A stretch of 64,000 bases of DNA from the NCBI GenBank assembly GCA_963693085.1, contig OY856414.1, forward strand, positions 265,219,001 to 265,283,000, written 5' to 3'. The notes beneath the pieces were generated by a model, which was given only the letters and a program-made list of their open reading frames with translations, made no database searches and was not told where the DNA came from. A program made the position numbers and the translations under genes. Source of the stretch: Alisma plantago-aquatica. Taxonomy: Eukaryota > Streptophyta > Magnoliopsida > Alismatales > Alismataceae. This document shows positions 35,845 through 46,709 of the stretch, piece after piece. Numbering within the stretch: the first letter of the stretch is position 1; each line of letters opens with the position of its first letter.

Positions 35845-37620
35845 ATGAAGAAATATGCGACAACAACAAGGGGGCTCGACCTCAACTGTGACCCAAAGGA
35901 AGGCCTGGATGAAGCCGCTAAAGACGTTGGAAATCTAGAGGAGCATCACCTCTCCCCACCAACACACACTCTGACACTAGAAGAGCAGATTACTGATGAT
36001 CATCATGAAGAGGTGGTCACAGAACTCAGCTCAGTAGGAGCAGCCGAGCTTGACCAAATGATAGCTGAGTTGGGAGCTGGGTTTGAGGAGACTAGCGAGT
36101 TCCTCCTCTTCCAACCACACCATGAGCATAGTGAACATCTTTATGATGGGAAGATGGAGGCAACACAAAAAATGATGGTGGAAGCCAAGTTGAGGCAAAC
36201 TTTTGAGGAGATTCATGTCAAAGACAATATAACTGATGAAGCCTCCTCAGAAGTAGATGAACCAATAGCCACTGTGCAACTGATGTATAAAGTGGCTGAA
36301 CAAGTGGCCAAGGACATGTCGATAATAGAAGAAGCCTTTGCACCCTTGGCACATGAGGCAATGTCTGATGATAAGGATGGTAGGCTGGCAACTTTCTTCA
36401 CAAGCAAACCCGCCAGGGAGCGAAGTGCACTGACTAAAGTAGAAATACCTGCAGCAGCTCCCCCTCTGCCCTACAAGATGAAAGATATGGACATGACTGC
36501 GGTATCATGAATCTCATGCAGAGATGTCCATGTCTTGGCATATGTCCTCAATGACGATCTACCCGGGTCAGACAAATTGTACAACAATAAGGGTAGACAT
36601 CTGTCAAGAGACCACTTCAGGGGGATATTTCTAAAGAAGGCGTGAGTACACAAAAGGATGTTCAAAGTACTCTGTGCTACCCTCCTGGAAGAATTCTTAC
36701 ACCCAGACAAGCCGCAGCCGGTCTTCAATGGGACGAAACATCTAGCCAGCCTCCTATATAATGAAGAGTACATGACGGCAGATGTGGTTGAACTAAAGGC
36801 GGCAGTCTGGTAGAAGGGGATAAGGTCTGTGGTGCTGCCCATAAGAAATGCAAAGCATTGGGGACTAATAGTTGTCAATCTGCATGAGAGTAATACGAAG
36901 GTGCTTAATTGTTGTGTAACTGAAATGTACAACACCTCGCTAGTCTACAAGAGGAAGGAAGCCAGAGATGCCTTGAAGATACTGCTGCACCTACAACGAG
37001 AAATCAAAGAGGCAGACAACAAATTTCAAGGGTCTTGGAAACTTTTTTCCATCAATAAGAAAGTTCCCCAAGAAGAGGTTGGTTTGGGGGATCGCAACTT
37101 CATAGTATTGCACATGATGGAGGCCATCAACAAGGGCATTCCCCTGGAAGACCTTGACACTGAAGACCTACATGGACTGTGGGGTATATACACTATGAAA
37201 GTCATCTATGATTGCCGATTCTTCAACGATCTGGCAATGCCTATAGAAGATGTACCCTGCAGGCTTCACATGGACATTCCCTTACCCAAAAACGTCACTT
37301 GGAGGGAACAGTTAAAAGCCATGTGGGTCGATTCGACAGAACCATCCAGGGCTACAACATGGAAAGCAAGCTTGAATGAAGGCTCTAAAGAAGCTGTGAA
37401 GCACATGCCAGAAGAAGAGCCACAACATCCTTTAGTAGCAGAAGCTCCTAAAAATCAACCTCCAAAACAATAGCCTGTGGAAGGAGAGGTTGAAGAGGAA
37501 GATCTGGAGGATGATAGACCAGATGGTCCGGTAGGAGAAATTACATCTTCTTTTGAACATTTTGACAGATGGAGCTGCTTCAGCCCGTCACTGGAAAAAA
37601 CTGACTCTTATTATGAGTTC
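35845..37620 (+). pseudogene. Y ORF3, middle part: first Ulp1/C48-protease-like domain (catalytic Cys lost)
   Basis: Same frame as the N-terminal part. After an acidic segment, residues ~1016-1252 show the Ulp1 fold order. LSRDHFRGIFLKKA and EEYMTADVVELKAAVW come first, then SVVLPIRNAKHWGLIVVNL with the catalytic His at 36856-36858. Next is KVLNCCV, where the catalytic Asp is Asn (36907-36909), and then VPQEEVGLGDRNFIVLHMME, where D-C-G has become D-R-N (Arg at 37093-37095). His-to-Cys spacing is 79 residues, normal for the family. Ulp1 enzymes cut SUMO or related isopeptide bonds; this copy cannot. Stops at 36508, 36643, 36811 and 37471. Confidence 0.65.
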
Positions 37621-38337
37621 TCTAAAAAACGATGATTCACCGGGAGATGTCATCTTAGAGCAAGATGGCATCTACTTGCTAAAAGATGACCTCTGAGAAA
37701 TGTTGAAAATAGAGGGATACCTTTCTATAAGCACGATGTCAGCCTACCAGGTGATACTAGGAGATACCATGTGAAGTACTCACATGGCATACTTCTTACT
37801 GGTAGATGACATTCTCAAGGACAAAAAATTAGGAGAGAAGGAGCGGCTGCAACAATGCCTGGAGGCGGGCCCTCTAGAGCACATCTTCCTTCCTATTCTT
37901 CATGACAACCATTGGACTCTGCTGCATGTCAACCTTCTTAAAAGGACTGCAATTCTATATAATAGCTCCGACGCAGCCTTCACACTCAACAAGAAGACCA
38001 ATATGACAACAACAAAGACACCCATAGAAGAAAAGGCAAACACATGCGCCGAACTATCTTCGAAATGATAAGACATCATTGCATAGGGTACGACTATATA
38101 AAAGACAAGGACTTCAAGAAAACACAATTCTACCATAGATGCCCTTAGCAGGTACCCCTATCTAATGACTACAGTTTCTTCTGCCTATCATGGATGGTGG
38201 CCATAGCCACTATTGGCTTCAAGGTGGAAAACATGCAGTATGAGTAATACCACATGTTAAGGGGTATATATGCAAGCATGCTCATACAGTCCAAGTGGGC
38301 CTCCACCGACAACAACAAAAACAAATAAAGAAAGCTC
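37621..38337 (+). pseudogene. Y ORF3, C-terminal part: second Ulp1/C48-protease-like domain (catalytic Cys lost)
   Basis: A frameshift near 37620 leads to DGIYLLKDDL, EMLKIEGYLSISTMSAYQVI and EHIFLPILHDNHWTLLHVNL, with the His at 37910-37912. In AILYNSSDAAF the family Y-D-S is Y-N-S (Asn 37961-37963). A second frame change near 38041 gives FYHRCP, stop, QVPLSNDYSFFCLSWM, where the N-D-C-G nucleophile position is Tyr (38170-38172). Layout and spacing are those of a second, separate Ulp1-like domain, not a duplicate reading of the first; the two are only distantly alike. The frame ends at 38335-38337. A PPT-like tract follows at 38387-38401. Confidence 0.6.
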
Positions 38338-39568
38338 GTTTATACATCTCACTCAAATTTTGACACCCTGAGATGGGGTGCAGGATAAGTTTGGGGGAGG
38401 AGTCATAAATAGGCTACATAGGTACATTTTCCATCCTTTTTCCCTTTTAAACACATTTACTTTCCTTTCTACCCCTTTTTACTGCTAAATTTTTGAAAAT
38501 TTTGAATTTGCCCCTAAAATTTTGAAATTGAAATTTTGAATTCTTGTTACAACTAACTTTTTAGAAGCTCGCCTCTCTCTCGCTAAATTTTTTAATTGTA
38601 GTGTTTCAGCCCTCTTAGAGAGAATTATATGAGCAACATATACAGGTATATACGAGTAAAACAACAGTCATAGCAATACTGCTATACCTCATTCTTGCAA
38701 TAAGACATTGTAAATGTAACAACCTTAACTCATGAAACCCTCGGAAACTAGAGAACTTCACCTAGTCATACTCCTGACCAACCACCCTCACCTGACGCTT
38801 TTGACCAGAAAATCCTTATCTCCGTATAAAGGGAAAAAGCTTCCCTCTTCAAAGAATATCTAAAAGGGGCTTGGCTGCCCAAAAGACCAAGTAAAACTCT
38901 CCAAACCCAAGCCTGAAAGGAGAGGTAAAAAGCCAAAAATAAATAAAGAATATATATATATATGAGAGTTGTTCTCGAAAAGATGCCAACAGTTTCTGCA
39001 TGGCTGGTATATTGTTGCACTCATGAATGCAGATATGTCGTGCCTGTAAGTGGAATCTTGAAGCCAAGCTTACACACCTCCAATCCTGAACGGAATCTCA
39101 CAAAGCCACCTGACTTAAAGTCAAAAGCCCAAAAAGGGAAACACTATTCTTACGACAATTGTGGGTGAGGAGTTTAGGGGGAAGAGGAAAACACCTAAAA
39201 GCCTTAAGCCTACCCGAACACATTAGCATAGGGTCAGCTGAAAAATAAAGAATTGGTGTGAAGGCTACCCTTCGAAAAAGATCTAGCATTAGTACGATCA
39301 ATACCTAAGGGAGAGGGTGATAGGTTGAGAAGGAGGAGCCTTTTACAATTGAAGGTTATGACAGAGAAATGAAGTTAAGCAACTCCAGTTGAGGGAGTGA
39401 GATTGAGAACTAAGGGTTTGAGTACATACCAGAAAAGTCTTGATGTAAGAATGAGATATTTCAGTCATGTTATTATGCTGTCTTTTAAGATTGTTCATTC
39501 TTTCTCTCTTTGAGTTCTTGAACCTACACTTAGCCTGAGGACATGTTTGATTCTAAGTTTGGGGGAGT
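38338..39568 (+). other. Y 3' noncoding region with two purine tracts
   Basis: No reading frame. AAGTTTGGGGGAGGAG stands at 38387-38402, and CTGAGGACATG...CTAAGTTTGGGGGAGT stands at 39535-39568 directly before the LTR. The second is the working plus-strand primer; the first is an extra copy. Between about 38865 and 39290 lies a stretch shared with element W (63255-63580): GGCTGCCCAAAA, ATGAGAGTTGT, GCAGATATGTCGTGC and AAAGCCTTAAGCC in the same order. An (AT) microsatellite sits at about 38947-38961. Confidence 0.7.
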
Positions 39569-40725
39569 TGATAATGCTCTACTTTATGTACTTTCTATAT
39601 ATATTTTACAGCTCTTTTAGTATAACTTTCATCAGCTTTTCACATAATTTTTCTATCTTTTTGACTAAAGCCTCACTTTCAAGTTTTCAGGAACATCCAC
39701 AGCTCAGGTCACGGTTTTGAGGACCGCGACCACGGTCCACTTATTTCTCAACTACGACTGTGGTTCCAGAGTACCCCAGAGATCTTGATCATCAGGCAAT
39801 AAGGAAAGACTGCGGCCGCGATCACTGATGGACTCTTGAAGACCACGACCGCGATTATCACAAGACTGCGACTGCAGTTATTACAACACCGTGACTGCGG
39901 ATACCAGAAGACCGCGATCAAGCTGGACCGCAACAAGAGATGAATAAGACACAAACCGTGACTGCGGTCTCACCCTCATTTATCACCAGACTGCGATCAC
40001 GGTTTTAAGTCAGTGGAGTGTGCCTATAAATAGTGCACCCGTCTGTCTTATCAAGGTGGGAGGGAAAATCCAGAGGACCACAAAGTGATGTTGCATTCCG
40101 GATTCATCCCCGACTATCCCATCCATCAGTCTAGGATCTCCAAAGGTGGAATATGAGGAGAGAGAAGATTGAAGATCCCTTCTTCGAGAGAAGAAGACCA
40201 TCCACGTGATAGATCCATATATGAAGAAGTAGTATGTTGTATCACGTCTCTTCCTCTCTAGATCTATCATTCCATCATGTTGTACTTCCTCCCTGTCTTC
40301 ATGGTATCTCATGGATCTATCCTTCTGTAACATCGTTATGCTGTCTACAAGCATGAGTGGCTAAGCACCTTAACTCGGGTTGGGAGTAGCCACTAAGGCT
40401 CTCCTAACATGTATATTGTCTCTTTTTGTTGAATATACATATTCTTATCAAGATTATCTCCATGCACCTAGTTTTAATGCTTCACTTGTATGCCTATCTA
40501 CCATCTTGTGATGTTTGATTGTTGATATCTCGAGAGAGTAATATCGCTTTTATCCCATGTCATGGAGTAGTATGAATGCACGAGGGTGTTGGAATGTTAA
40601 AGCTTTAACCATATGTGTTGTTGTGAAGTTTATGTGTGGTCATCTTGAGAGAGAGGCTACTCCTAGACGTAGATCTATCCTAATCTTGAGAGAGAGTAGA
40701 ATAGATGCTTTTGATGGTTGCTTGT
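39569..40725 (+). repeat. Y 3' LTR, truncated by element Z
   Basis: It starts TGATAATGCTC after the purine tract and matches 24666-25854. About 370 bp of the 3' part must lie beyond Z, outside this window. The CCGCGG array (about 39705-40004) is more eroded than in the 5' LTR, with CG to TG or CA changes. TATAAATA is at 40025-40032. Confidence 0.85.
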
Positions 40726-43700
40726 TGTTATGACCCACTCAAAAGCTAACTAGGAAGTTCAACGATCACAGCATCGTTAAGATGATTAAGTTAAGTAAGC
40801 ACAACGCTTAGTGCATCATTTAGTTGATTAAATTTAAGTTAAGTATTCATAGATGGAATTAGTGATTTGATCTAGTTTTACAATCTAATTAACATGATTT
40901 CTTGCCTTGAGGTTGTAGAGAATCTCTTGCTTGAAAAGTTGCAAAAGAAATCACTTCAATTGAACCTATGAGGCAAAAGATATGACAATTTCTAGTTTTT
41001 GGGTCAAATCTATAATTTACCCATTTAATTGGGTTAATACCCTTTCCCTTTATTTCTTTCTCCCTTATCTTCTTCCCTTTCATGATTGATTTACAGAGAA
41101 CTGATTCAAGCGATGCCCAACACCCCAAACAACAACAAGGGGGGGATCGTGTGGGTGATTTCTTGAGCCCTATAGCTCCGATCCAGCAGCACCCTACTTC
41201 CCTTCATCTTCATCCATCTTTTCCTCCTCCAACCTCACCCAAACGTAGCGCCCAACCACCAGCTACGGAGGAGGTCGGCCTGCAGCAGTAGCTACACAGA
41301 GCAATGGCCAGGGAGCTGCCTTAGGCACACAAAGCACCAGAGAAGGTGCCCCCGACTTCGATCGACGATTCCAAGTACAAATCTGCAGCCCTATCCCAAG
41401 CTTTAGCTACTAACAAAGCTTGTTATCAACCTGTGTATGGAGAAGTTGCTTCTTTCTTGCAGCAGGTCCGTCCAGGAGCTCTTGGGCATAGCCAGCACCA
41501 CAAATCGACCACCTCGACTTCTCCCTTGAGGTCCAAACCGAAATCCACAGCCGCGAGCAGCACCTAGCTACGTTTGTATCTTGTTTCCTCCACATGTGCA
41601 TGAGAAAGTTACTATTTGATTGCAATAGGTTTAAATCCAGAGCAACCAAGGTTGAAGATGACCTTGTGAATGCCCGAAAATTGGTCTCTGGACGCATTTC
41701 CAGTCAAATTGTGGTCACCTCACCTGCTACGAGTAGAATTTCACTCACTAAGCACAATTTAACTCCAATAATTGAATGATTTCAGTTCTATCTGTGTTAT
41801 GCATGGGTAACAACATTTACTCGGGTGTCGGGCAGTGCCAACGCCGCTCAATTTCTAAATTGCATGTTTTATTTATTAATGTTGCATGACACTAATAAGT
41901 TAGTTGAAATGTGTGATTTGGATTAGTGTAAATACATGATTGATTGAAACTTAAATTGCTCGAGTAAATGTTGAACTCAGTAGCACATGACCAGTAACGA
42001 TATAGTTTGGGTATAAACCCAGGCTGTATGTTTTTAGTAAGATAATAGATGCTCAATTTCAAAGAAATGACGATGACATGAAAATGTCAATGGAAACCTA
42101 GTTCCACGCTCCCTATTATATTTAATGTGTGTGGTTCAGTCTTAACACGAATTGACACGTTTCTCAAGGTTATTATTAGAAATTCCCAATAATTAATATT
42201 AAATATTGCCATGATAAGTAATTAACTCTTAATTTGATTAAGTGATGCACAACTCAGGATTAGGGTTGATGTGCACTTTTTCTAGGAATTTCAGATAATT
42301 TACAAGTGCTACTGATGATTTCTCATATGCTGAGTAATCAGCCCTTATCAATATATTAAGATGTTTAATTGCATGATTTCAATGTATATGTGCCCAGTTG
42401 ACCTAAATTCTATTTATTTAAGAATTTTAGTCTGTCTGCATGCATAATAATGTTGATTTCTCAATAAATTACAAGTGGACGTGTATTTTGTTTATTTAAG
42501 AACTTGAAATCTGCCTGCATGCTTAATATGTCGAATCTCTCACCATTTACAATGCTTGAATAAATTGCTCTGTCAAATTTAGAATGATATTCATGTCGTG
42601 ATGTAAAGTTCAAGTAAATAGACACGGTACCATAGAGATACCAGAGTCAAGTATAAGTAAGAGAAATGTACAATCTAGTAAGAGTCTTCCAAGATTAGTG
42701 AAATAATAGATTTAAGGGCCCTGACACCATAGAATCCCTATGAGAGGTCTGCGCCTTAGGGATGAAATGACCTACCATGGCGGTGCATCCAGTATACGGG
42801 GGTCGAAATGCACCCACAGAGCGTGTGGGGAGAGGAAGCCCTTGAGGAAGTCTCCTAAGAAAAGATAGGTTACCCAACATGAACCGGAAGTCCCAGTGGT
42901 AACCCAGAGGTACCCACTGAGCGTACCAAGTTGAGGCCCACTGAGCGTCTCAAACCCTCCGTCTGTGTACTCAGCCTAGAGGAGGAGTCCAGCTTATGGC
43001 ACCATAGGAGTGTCGAGGCCAGAGAGCCAATTTTCCTATTGCAGACTAGGAGAGTAGTCAGACTTAGCTATCTCAGGGTGTCGGCTAAGTCTTGTATGGT
43101 GGGATCGTAGTTCGCTACGAGTCTTCATATGTAGAGTACACTACATATGATCAGAGCATAAGATAAAATATGTTCATATAAGTTCACAATTTTTTATAAG
43201 TTAAAGAGTTAAGAAAGGTTTGAGTTAGTTTTGCAACAGTTGTCCTTTAAATGAAATTTTAGTATTTTCTATTAATTAATTGTATCTACTGCTTTGCAGC
43301 AATTGTTATCATAATGAAATGTTGACATATCCTGTTGTTTAAATTGTATTGCTTAGATCTACTCAGTATAGTATTATCTTGTATTTTATTCCAATTAATA
43401 AACATAAAATTAGTTATCTACGATGGTTGGTTGAAATTCTATTCATTGAGCCAGTAGCTCACCAACCTACTAAAACATTTTTCAGGTCAGCGCCAGCACG
43501 AGGAAGCTAAAGGATCGTATCACCCAAGTTCTCAGAAGGTAGTTCATAGTTAGTTAGAGGTCTCTTAGTCCTTTCCCCTCGGTCCTTGGGCATGTGGTGT
43601 GGTAGTGAGAGAATGTAATGTAATATGTAGTTTAGATTTCAGTTATCTGTTGTGCTTTATATTCCGCATGAAAAATGTAATATGACATGTAAATCTTCTT

Positions 43701-43908
43701 TATCTATCTAGTAATGTAAATAATAGTTACTTCCTCAAGTTTAAGTAAGATTTTAGTATTGTCCAAATGATGAGATTCTCCTTTAGGTAAATTTTAAGTG
43801 ATTAAGAAAAGAAAAGAAAAGGTTAAGGGTGTATTTGTATTAAGTGTAATCCTCATTGTCATGCCCTAATCGCATGATTAGTGGTAATTGTGAGATCAGG
43901 GTGTGACA
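40726..43908 (+). repeat. Z 5' LTR (3,183 bp)
   Basis: Edges TGTTATGACCC and GGGTGTGACA. A GC-richer stretch at 41080-41570 has short open frames that look like leader sequence rather than genes. CCCACTGAGCGT is repeated near 42910-42945. No clear TATA box was found. Only one LTR is in the window, so the edges rest on the target junction and the primer site. Confidence 0.8.
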
Positions 43909-43915
43909 ACTAATT

Positions 43916-43927
43916 TGGTATCAGAGC
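43916..43927 (+). other. Z primer-binding site, tRNA-iMet type
   Basis: TGGTATCAGAGC, a perfect complement of the plant initiator tRNA-Met 3' end, 7 bases after the LTR. Confidence 0.92.
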
Positions 43928-44055
43928 ATAGGTTGAGTACATTGATACTCTAAGTCAAGGTCAGGGGACAATAAGAGACCAATAGGATTAGGACTTAGGT
44001 GTCTTCCTTCTAACTACAATTTTCTAACAGAAAGTGTTCTCTTATACTATTGCAG

Positions 44056-44736
44056 ATGGCAGGAAGAGGACGTGGTCATGAGGACCAAGTTGAGAGCCAC
44101 ATTGGACCTGATCCTCAAGTGATGGGTCCAGATGGTGGAGATGATGTGGATGAAGCAACAAGACGTGTAGAGGAGTCTGTGAATGCTGATAAGCATTATG
44201 AGAATAGAAAGAGACCTAGAGACTTCGGTAGAGGACAACCTAGTAGTGGTCACTGAGGAAGTGGTAGTGGGTTCTTCTCGAAGCTTGGACAAGGACTTGG
44301 ATATTTTGGTAGACTAGGATCTAGTTTTTCATCAAGTGGAGGAAGACCTAACTCTGGTAGATGGAATACACAATCTACATGGGCACCTCCAACTAGGTCT
44401 TCAGGATCTTCAGTGTCAGTGACAAGTCTACCAAGGAGAGAGGTATCGAGGTGTGATATATGTGGAAGACCACACTCAGGAAAATGTCAGGGAACAGAGT
44501 TTCAAGGATGTCATCAATGTGGATAGATGGGACATATCAAGAGGAATTTCCCCCAGTTACAACAGTCAGCATCACATGGTTCTTAGTCACAATATCAGAA
44601 TATTCTGAGATAGGCTCCAGCTGGAGGACCCAGTTCCTCTGTAGCTTCAAGTTTTTGAGGTGGTGCAGCACCCAGTATTAGGGAAGGACAATAAGGACAT
44701 CGTGGGAGAGGAAGAGCTTTAGGATGCTTCTTCTCT
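44056..44736 (+). pseudogene. Z gag with its capsid core deleted
   Basis: ATG at 44056 follows TTGCAG. The first ~45 residues (MAGRGRGHEDQVES...EATRRVEESV) are a normal Arg/Gly-rich start. The frame then jumps, at about 44160-44215, to ENRKRPRDFGRGQPSSG, which normally comes after the ~250-residue capsid domain. So the capsid is missing without loss of frame. A Ser/Gly-rich part and a zinc knuckle CHQCG(stop)MGHIKRNF follow; the fourth Cys is Phe and a Trp is a stop. Such a Gag could not build particles, so this copy would have needed Gag from elsewhere. Confidence 0.75.
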
Positions 44737-45392
44737 TTGACACCACAAGAAGGTATTGTATCTTCTCGAGTGATTACAGGAGAAATGCTTTTCTTTAACA
44801 ATATTTTGGTTACAGTTTTGATAGATCTGGGTGCTACTCACTCGTTTATACAACGTTCTTTAGCTTGTGAGCTTAATCTGTTAACCCAGGAGTTACCGGT
44901 TGAGTTGTTGTTGAGGGTTTCGTTAGGTGAACCGACAGTGTTGACGGAGTTTTATCTCAGATGTTTGTTGAACTTTGGTGGTTACACCATCACGATTAAT
45001 CTTATACCCCTAGATATTAACTCTTTTCAAGTTATCTTGGGTATGGATTGCCTAGAGACATATCAAGTTCAGCTCAATTGTTGGAAGGAGTCTGTCTTTC
45101 AACAGGGTGGATTTTCTTGTGTCTTTATTGGAGACAGGAAGGTTTTGCCTACGTGTATCATATCAATTGTTTTAGCTGATAAGATGTTGTAGAAAGGTTG
45201 TGAGGCATTCTTGGCACATGTAGTAGATACTAGAGATGAGAAGAGCACAACCAGTCTATGGGATGTTCCAGTGGTCTGTGAGTTCCCAGATGTTTTCTAA
45301 ATGAGTTTCTAGGTCTACCTTGTGAAAGAGAGATAGACTTTGAGATCTAGATGTTGTGAGGTAGTCAACCTATAGCACTGCCATCTTACAGA
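44737..45392 (+). pseudogene. Z aspartic protease
   Basis: Same frame as gag. VLIDLGATHSFIQRSLA holds the catalytic Asp (44824-44826) in D-L-G-A (usually D-S-G-A). INLIPLDINSFQVILGMDCL has the second hallmark, I-L-G-M-D-x-L. After a stop at 45190, VVCEFPDVF leads to the RT. A one-frame change near 45300 connects to LGLPCEREIDFEI and on to RT. Acts on the Gag-Pol precursor in the family. Confidence 0.85.
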
Positions 45393-46709
45393 ATGGCACC
45401 TGCAGAATTGAAGGAACTCAAGATTCAGTTACAGGAATTACTGGATAAGGGTTTCATTCGACCTAGTTCTTCACCATGGGGAGCTCTAGTCTTGTTTGTA
45501 AAAAAGAAAGATGGTACTTTGAGGCTATGTATAGACTATAGACAGTTGAATAAGATCACCATCAAGAATAAGTACCCATTGCCAAGGATAGATGATCTGT
45601 TTGATTTGTTGTGTGGAGCGACGATCTTTTCTAAGATAGACTTCAGATCTGGGTATCATCAGTTGAGGATAAAGGCTTTAGATATTCCTAAGTCGGCTTT
45701 TAGAACAAGATATGGGCATTATGAGTTTCTGGTCATGTCATTTGGACTGACTAATGCCCCAACAGCTTTCATGGATATGATGAACTAGATTTTCAAGCCA
45801 TTTTTGGATCAGTTCATAGTAGTTTTCATAGATGACATTTTGATCTATTCCAGAGATGATGAGCAACATGAACAACATCTGAGGATAGCATTACAATTTT
45901 TGACACAACACTAATTATATGCTAAGTTCAGTAAGTGTGAGTTCTGATTAGCTAAGGTGTCTTTTCTTGGACATGTCATCTCAGGAGATGGAGTAAGTGT
46001 TGACCCTAAGAAATTAGAGTCTGTTCTATAATGGGAGCAGCCTAAGACTCCTACTGAGATCAGAAGCTTCTTAGGATTGGCAGGTTACTGTAAGAGGTTC
46101 ATTCAGAACTTCAGTGTTGTAGTGTCACCTCTAACACGATTAATAAGAAAGAATGCACCGTTTTTCTGGTCAGACAACTGTGAGAAGAGTTTCCAGATCT
46201 TGAAGAAGAGGTTGACTACAGCACCAGTGTTGATCCTGCCCGAGGCAGATAAAGGTTACATAGTGTTTTGTGATTCTTCAAGGAGAGGTTTAGGCTATGT
46301 GTTAATGCAGGAAGGCAAAGTAGTATTTTATGCATCTAGACAGCTTAAGAATAATGAGGAGAATTACCTGACACGTGATTTGGATTTAGCTGTTGTAGTT
46401 CATGCTCTTAAGACATGGTGTCACTATCTTTATGGTGAGGCATGCCAGGTGTTTATGGATCATAAGAGATTAAAATATATTTTCACCCAGAAAGATCTGA
46501 ATCTTAGACAACAGAGATGGTTAGAATTGATCAAGGATTATGATGTAACGATAGATTATCATCCTGGTAAGGTGAATGTGGTAGCAGATGCCCTCAGCAG
46601 GAAGTCAAGTTCAATAGTAGATGTATTCTCTACAGCATGTTTCAAGAGAGACATGTTAGTAGAGATGTGGAAGTTGAACTTAGACTTAGGGGTGTCAGAG
46701 TAGAGTGGT
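45393..46709 (+). pseudogene. Z reverse transcriptase and RNase H
   Basis: RT blocks: [70 protein letters not shown] and FIDDILIY with both catalytic Asp (45831-45836). The thumb is FLGHVISGDGVSVDPKK. RNase [17 protein letters not shown], where the usual D-A-S Ala is Ser, [20 protein letters not shown], where the usual H-D-L-E has Asp for Glu, [11 protein letters not shown] and [13 protein letters not shown] with the last Asp. One frame throughout; stops at 45786, 45912, 45945, 46029 and 46701. Nearly all of these can come from CAA, CAG or TGG by one transition. Confidence 0.9.

Larger units (their letters stand above)
24666..40725 (+). mobile_element. Y: Athila/Tat-like Ty3/gypsy element, ~16 kb, with a giant third ORF
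   Basis: LTRs start TGATAACGCTCTAC (24666) and TGATAATGCTCTAC (39569). The second is cut by element Z at 40725, where CTTGT is followed by TGTTATGACCC; in the first LTR the sequence runs on uninterrupted (about 25854). A tRNA-Asp type primer site, Gag, protease, RT, RNase H and integrase follow in the Athila order. Then come a conserved hairpin, a promoter-like stretch and a ~4.9-kb ORF3, ending in GAGGACATG...AAGTTTGGGGGAG and the 3' LTR. At ~16 kb it is on the large side for the group. Gag-pol has several frameshifts; ORF3 has mostly stops only. It lies inside the right LTR of X. Confidence 0.9.

Noticed and set aside
33424..38337. ORF3 of Y as a retroviral-type envelope gene
   Set aside because: No signal peptide, no transmembrane segment and no cleavage site seen; the domains read as Transposase_32-like and Ulp1-like.
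41082..41779. Short Pro/Ser-rich frames in a GC-richer region
   Set aside because: They lie inside the Z LTR in the place of its transcribed leader and match no domain.
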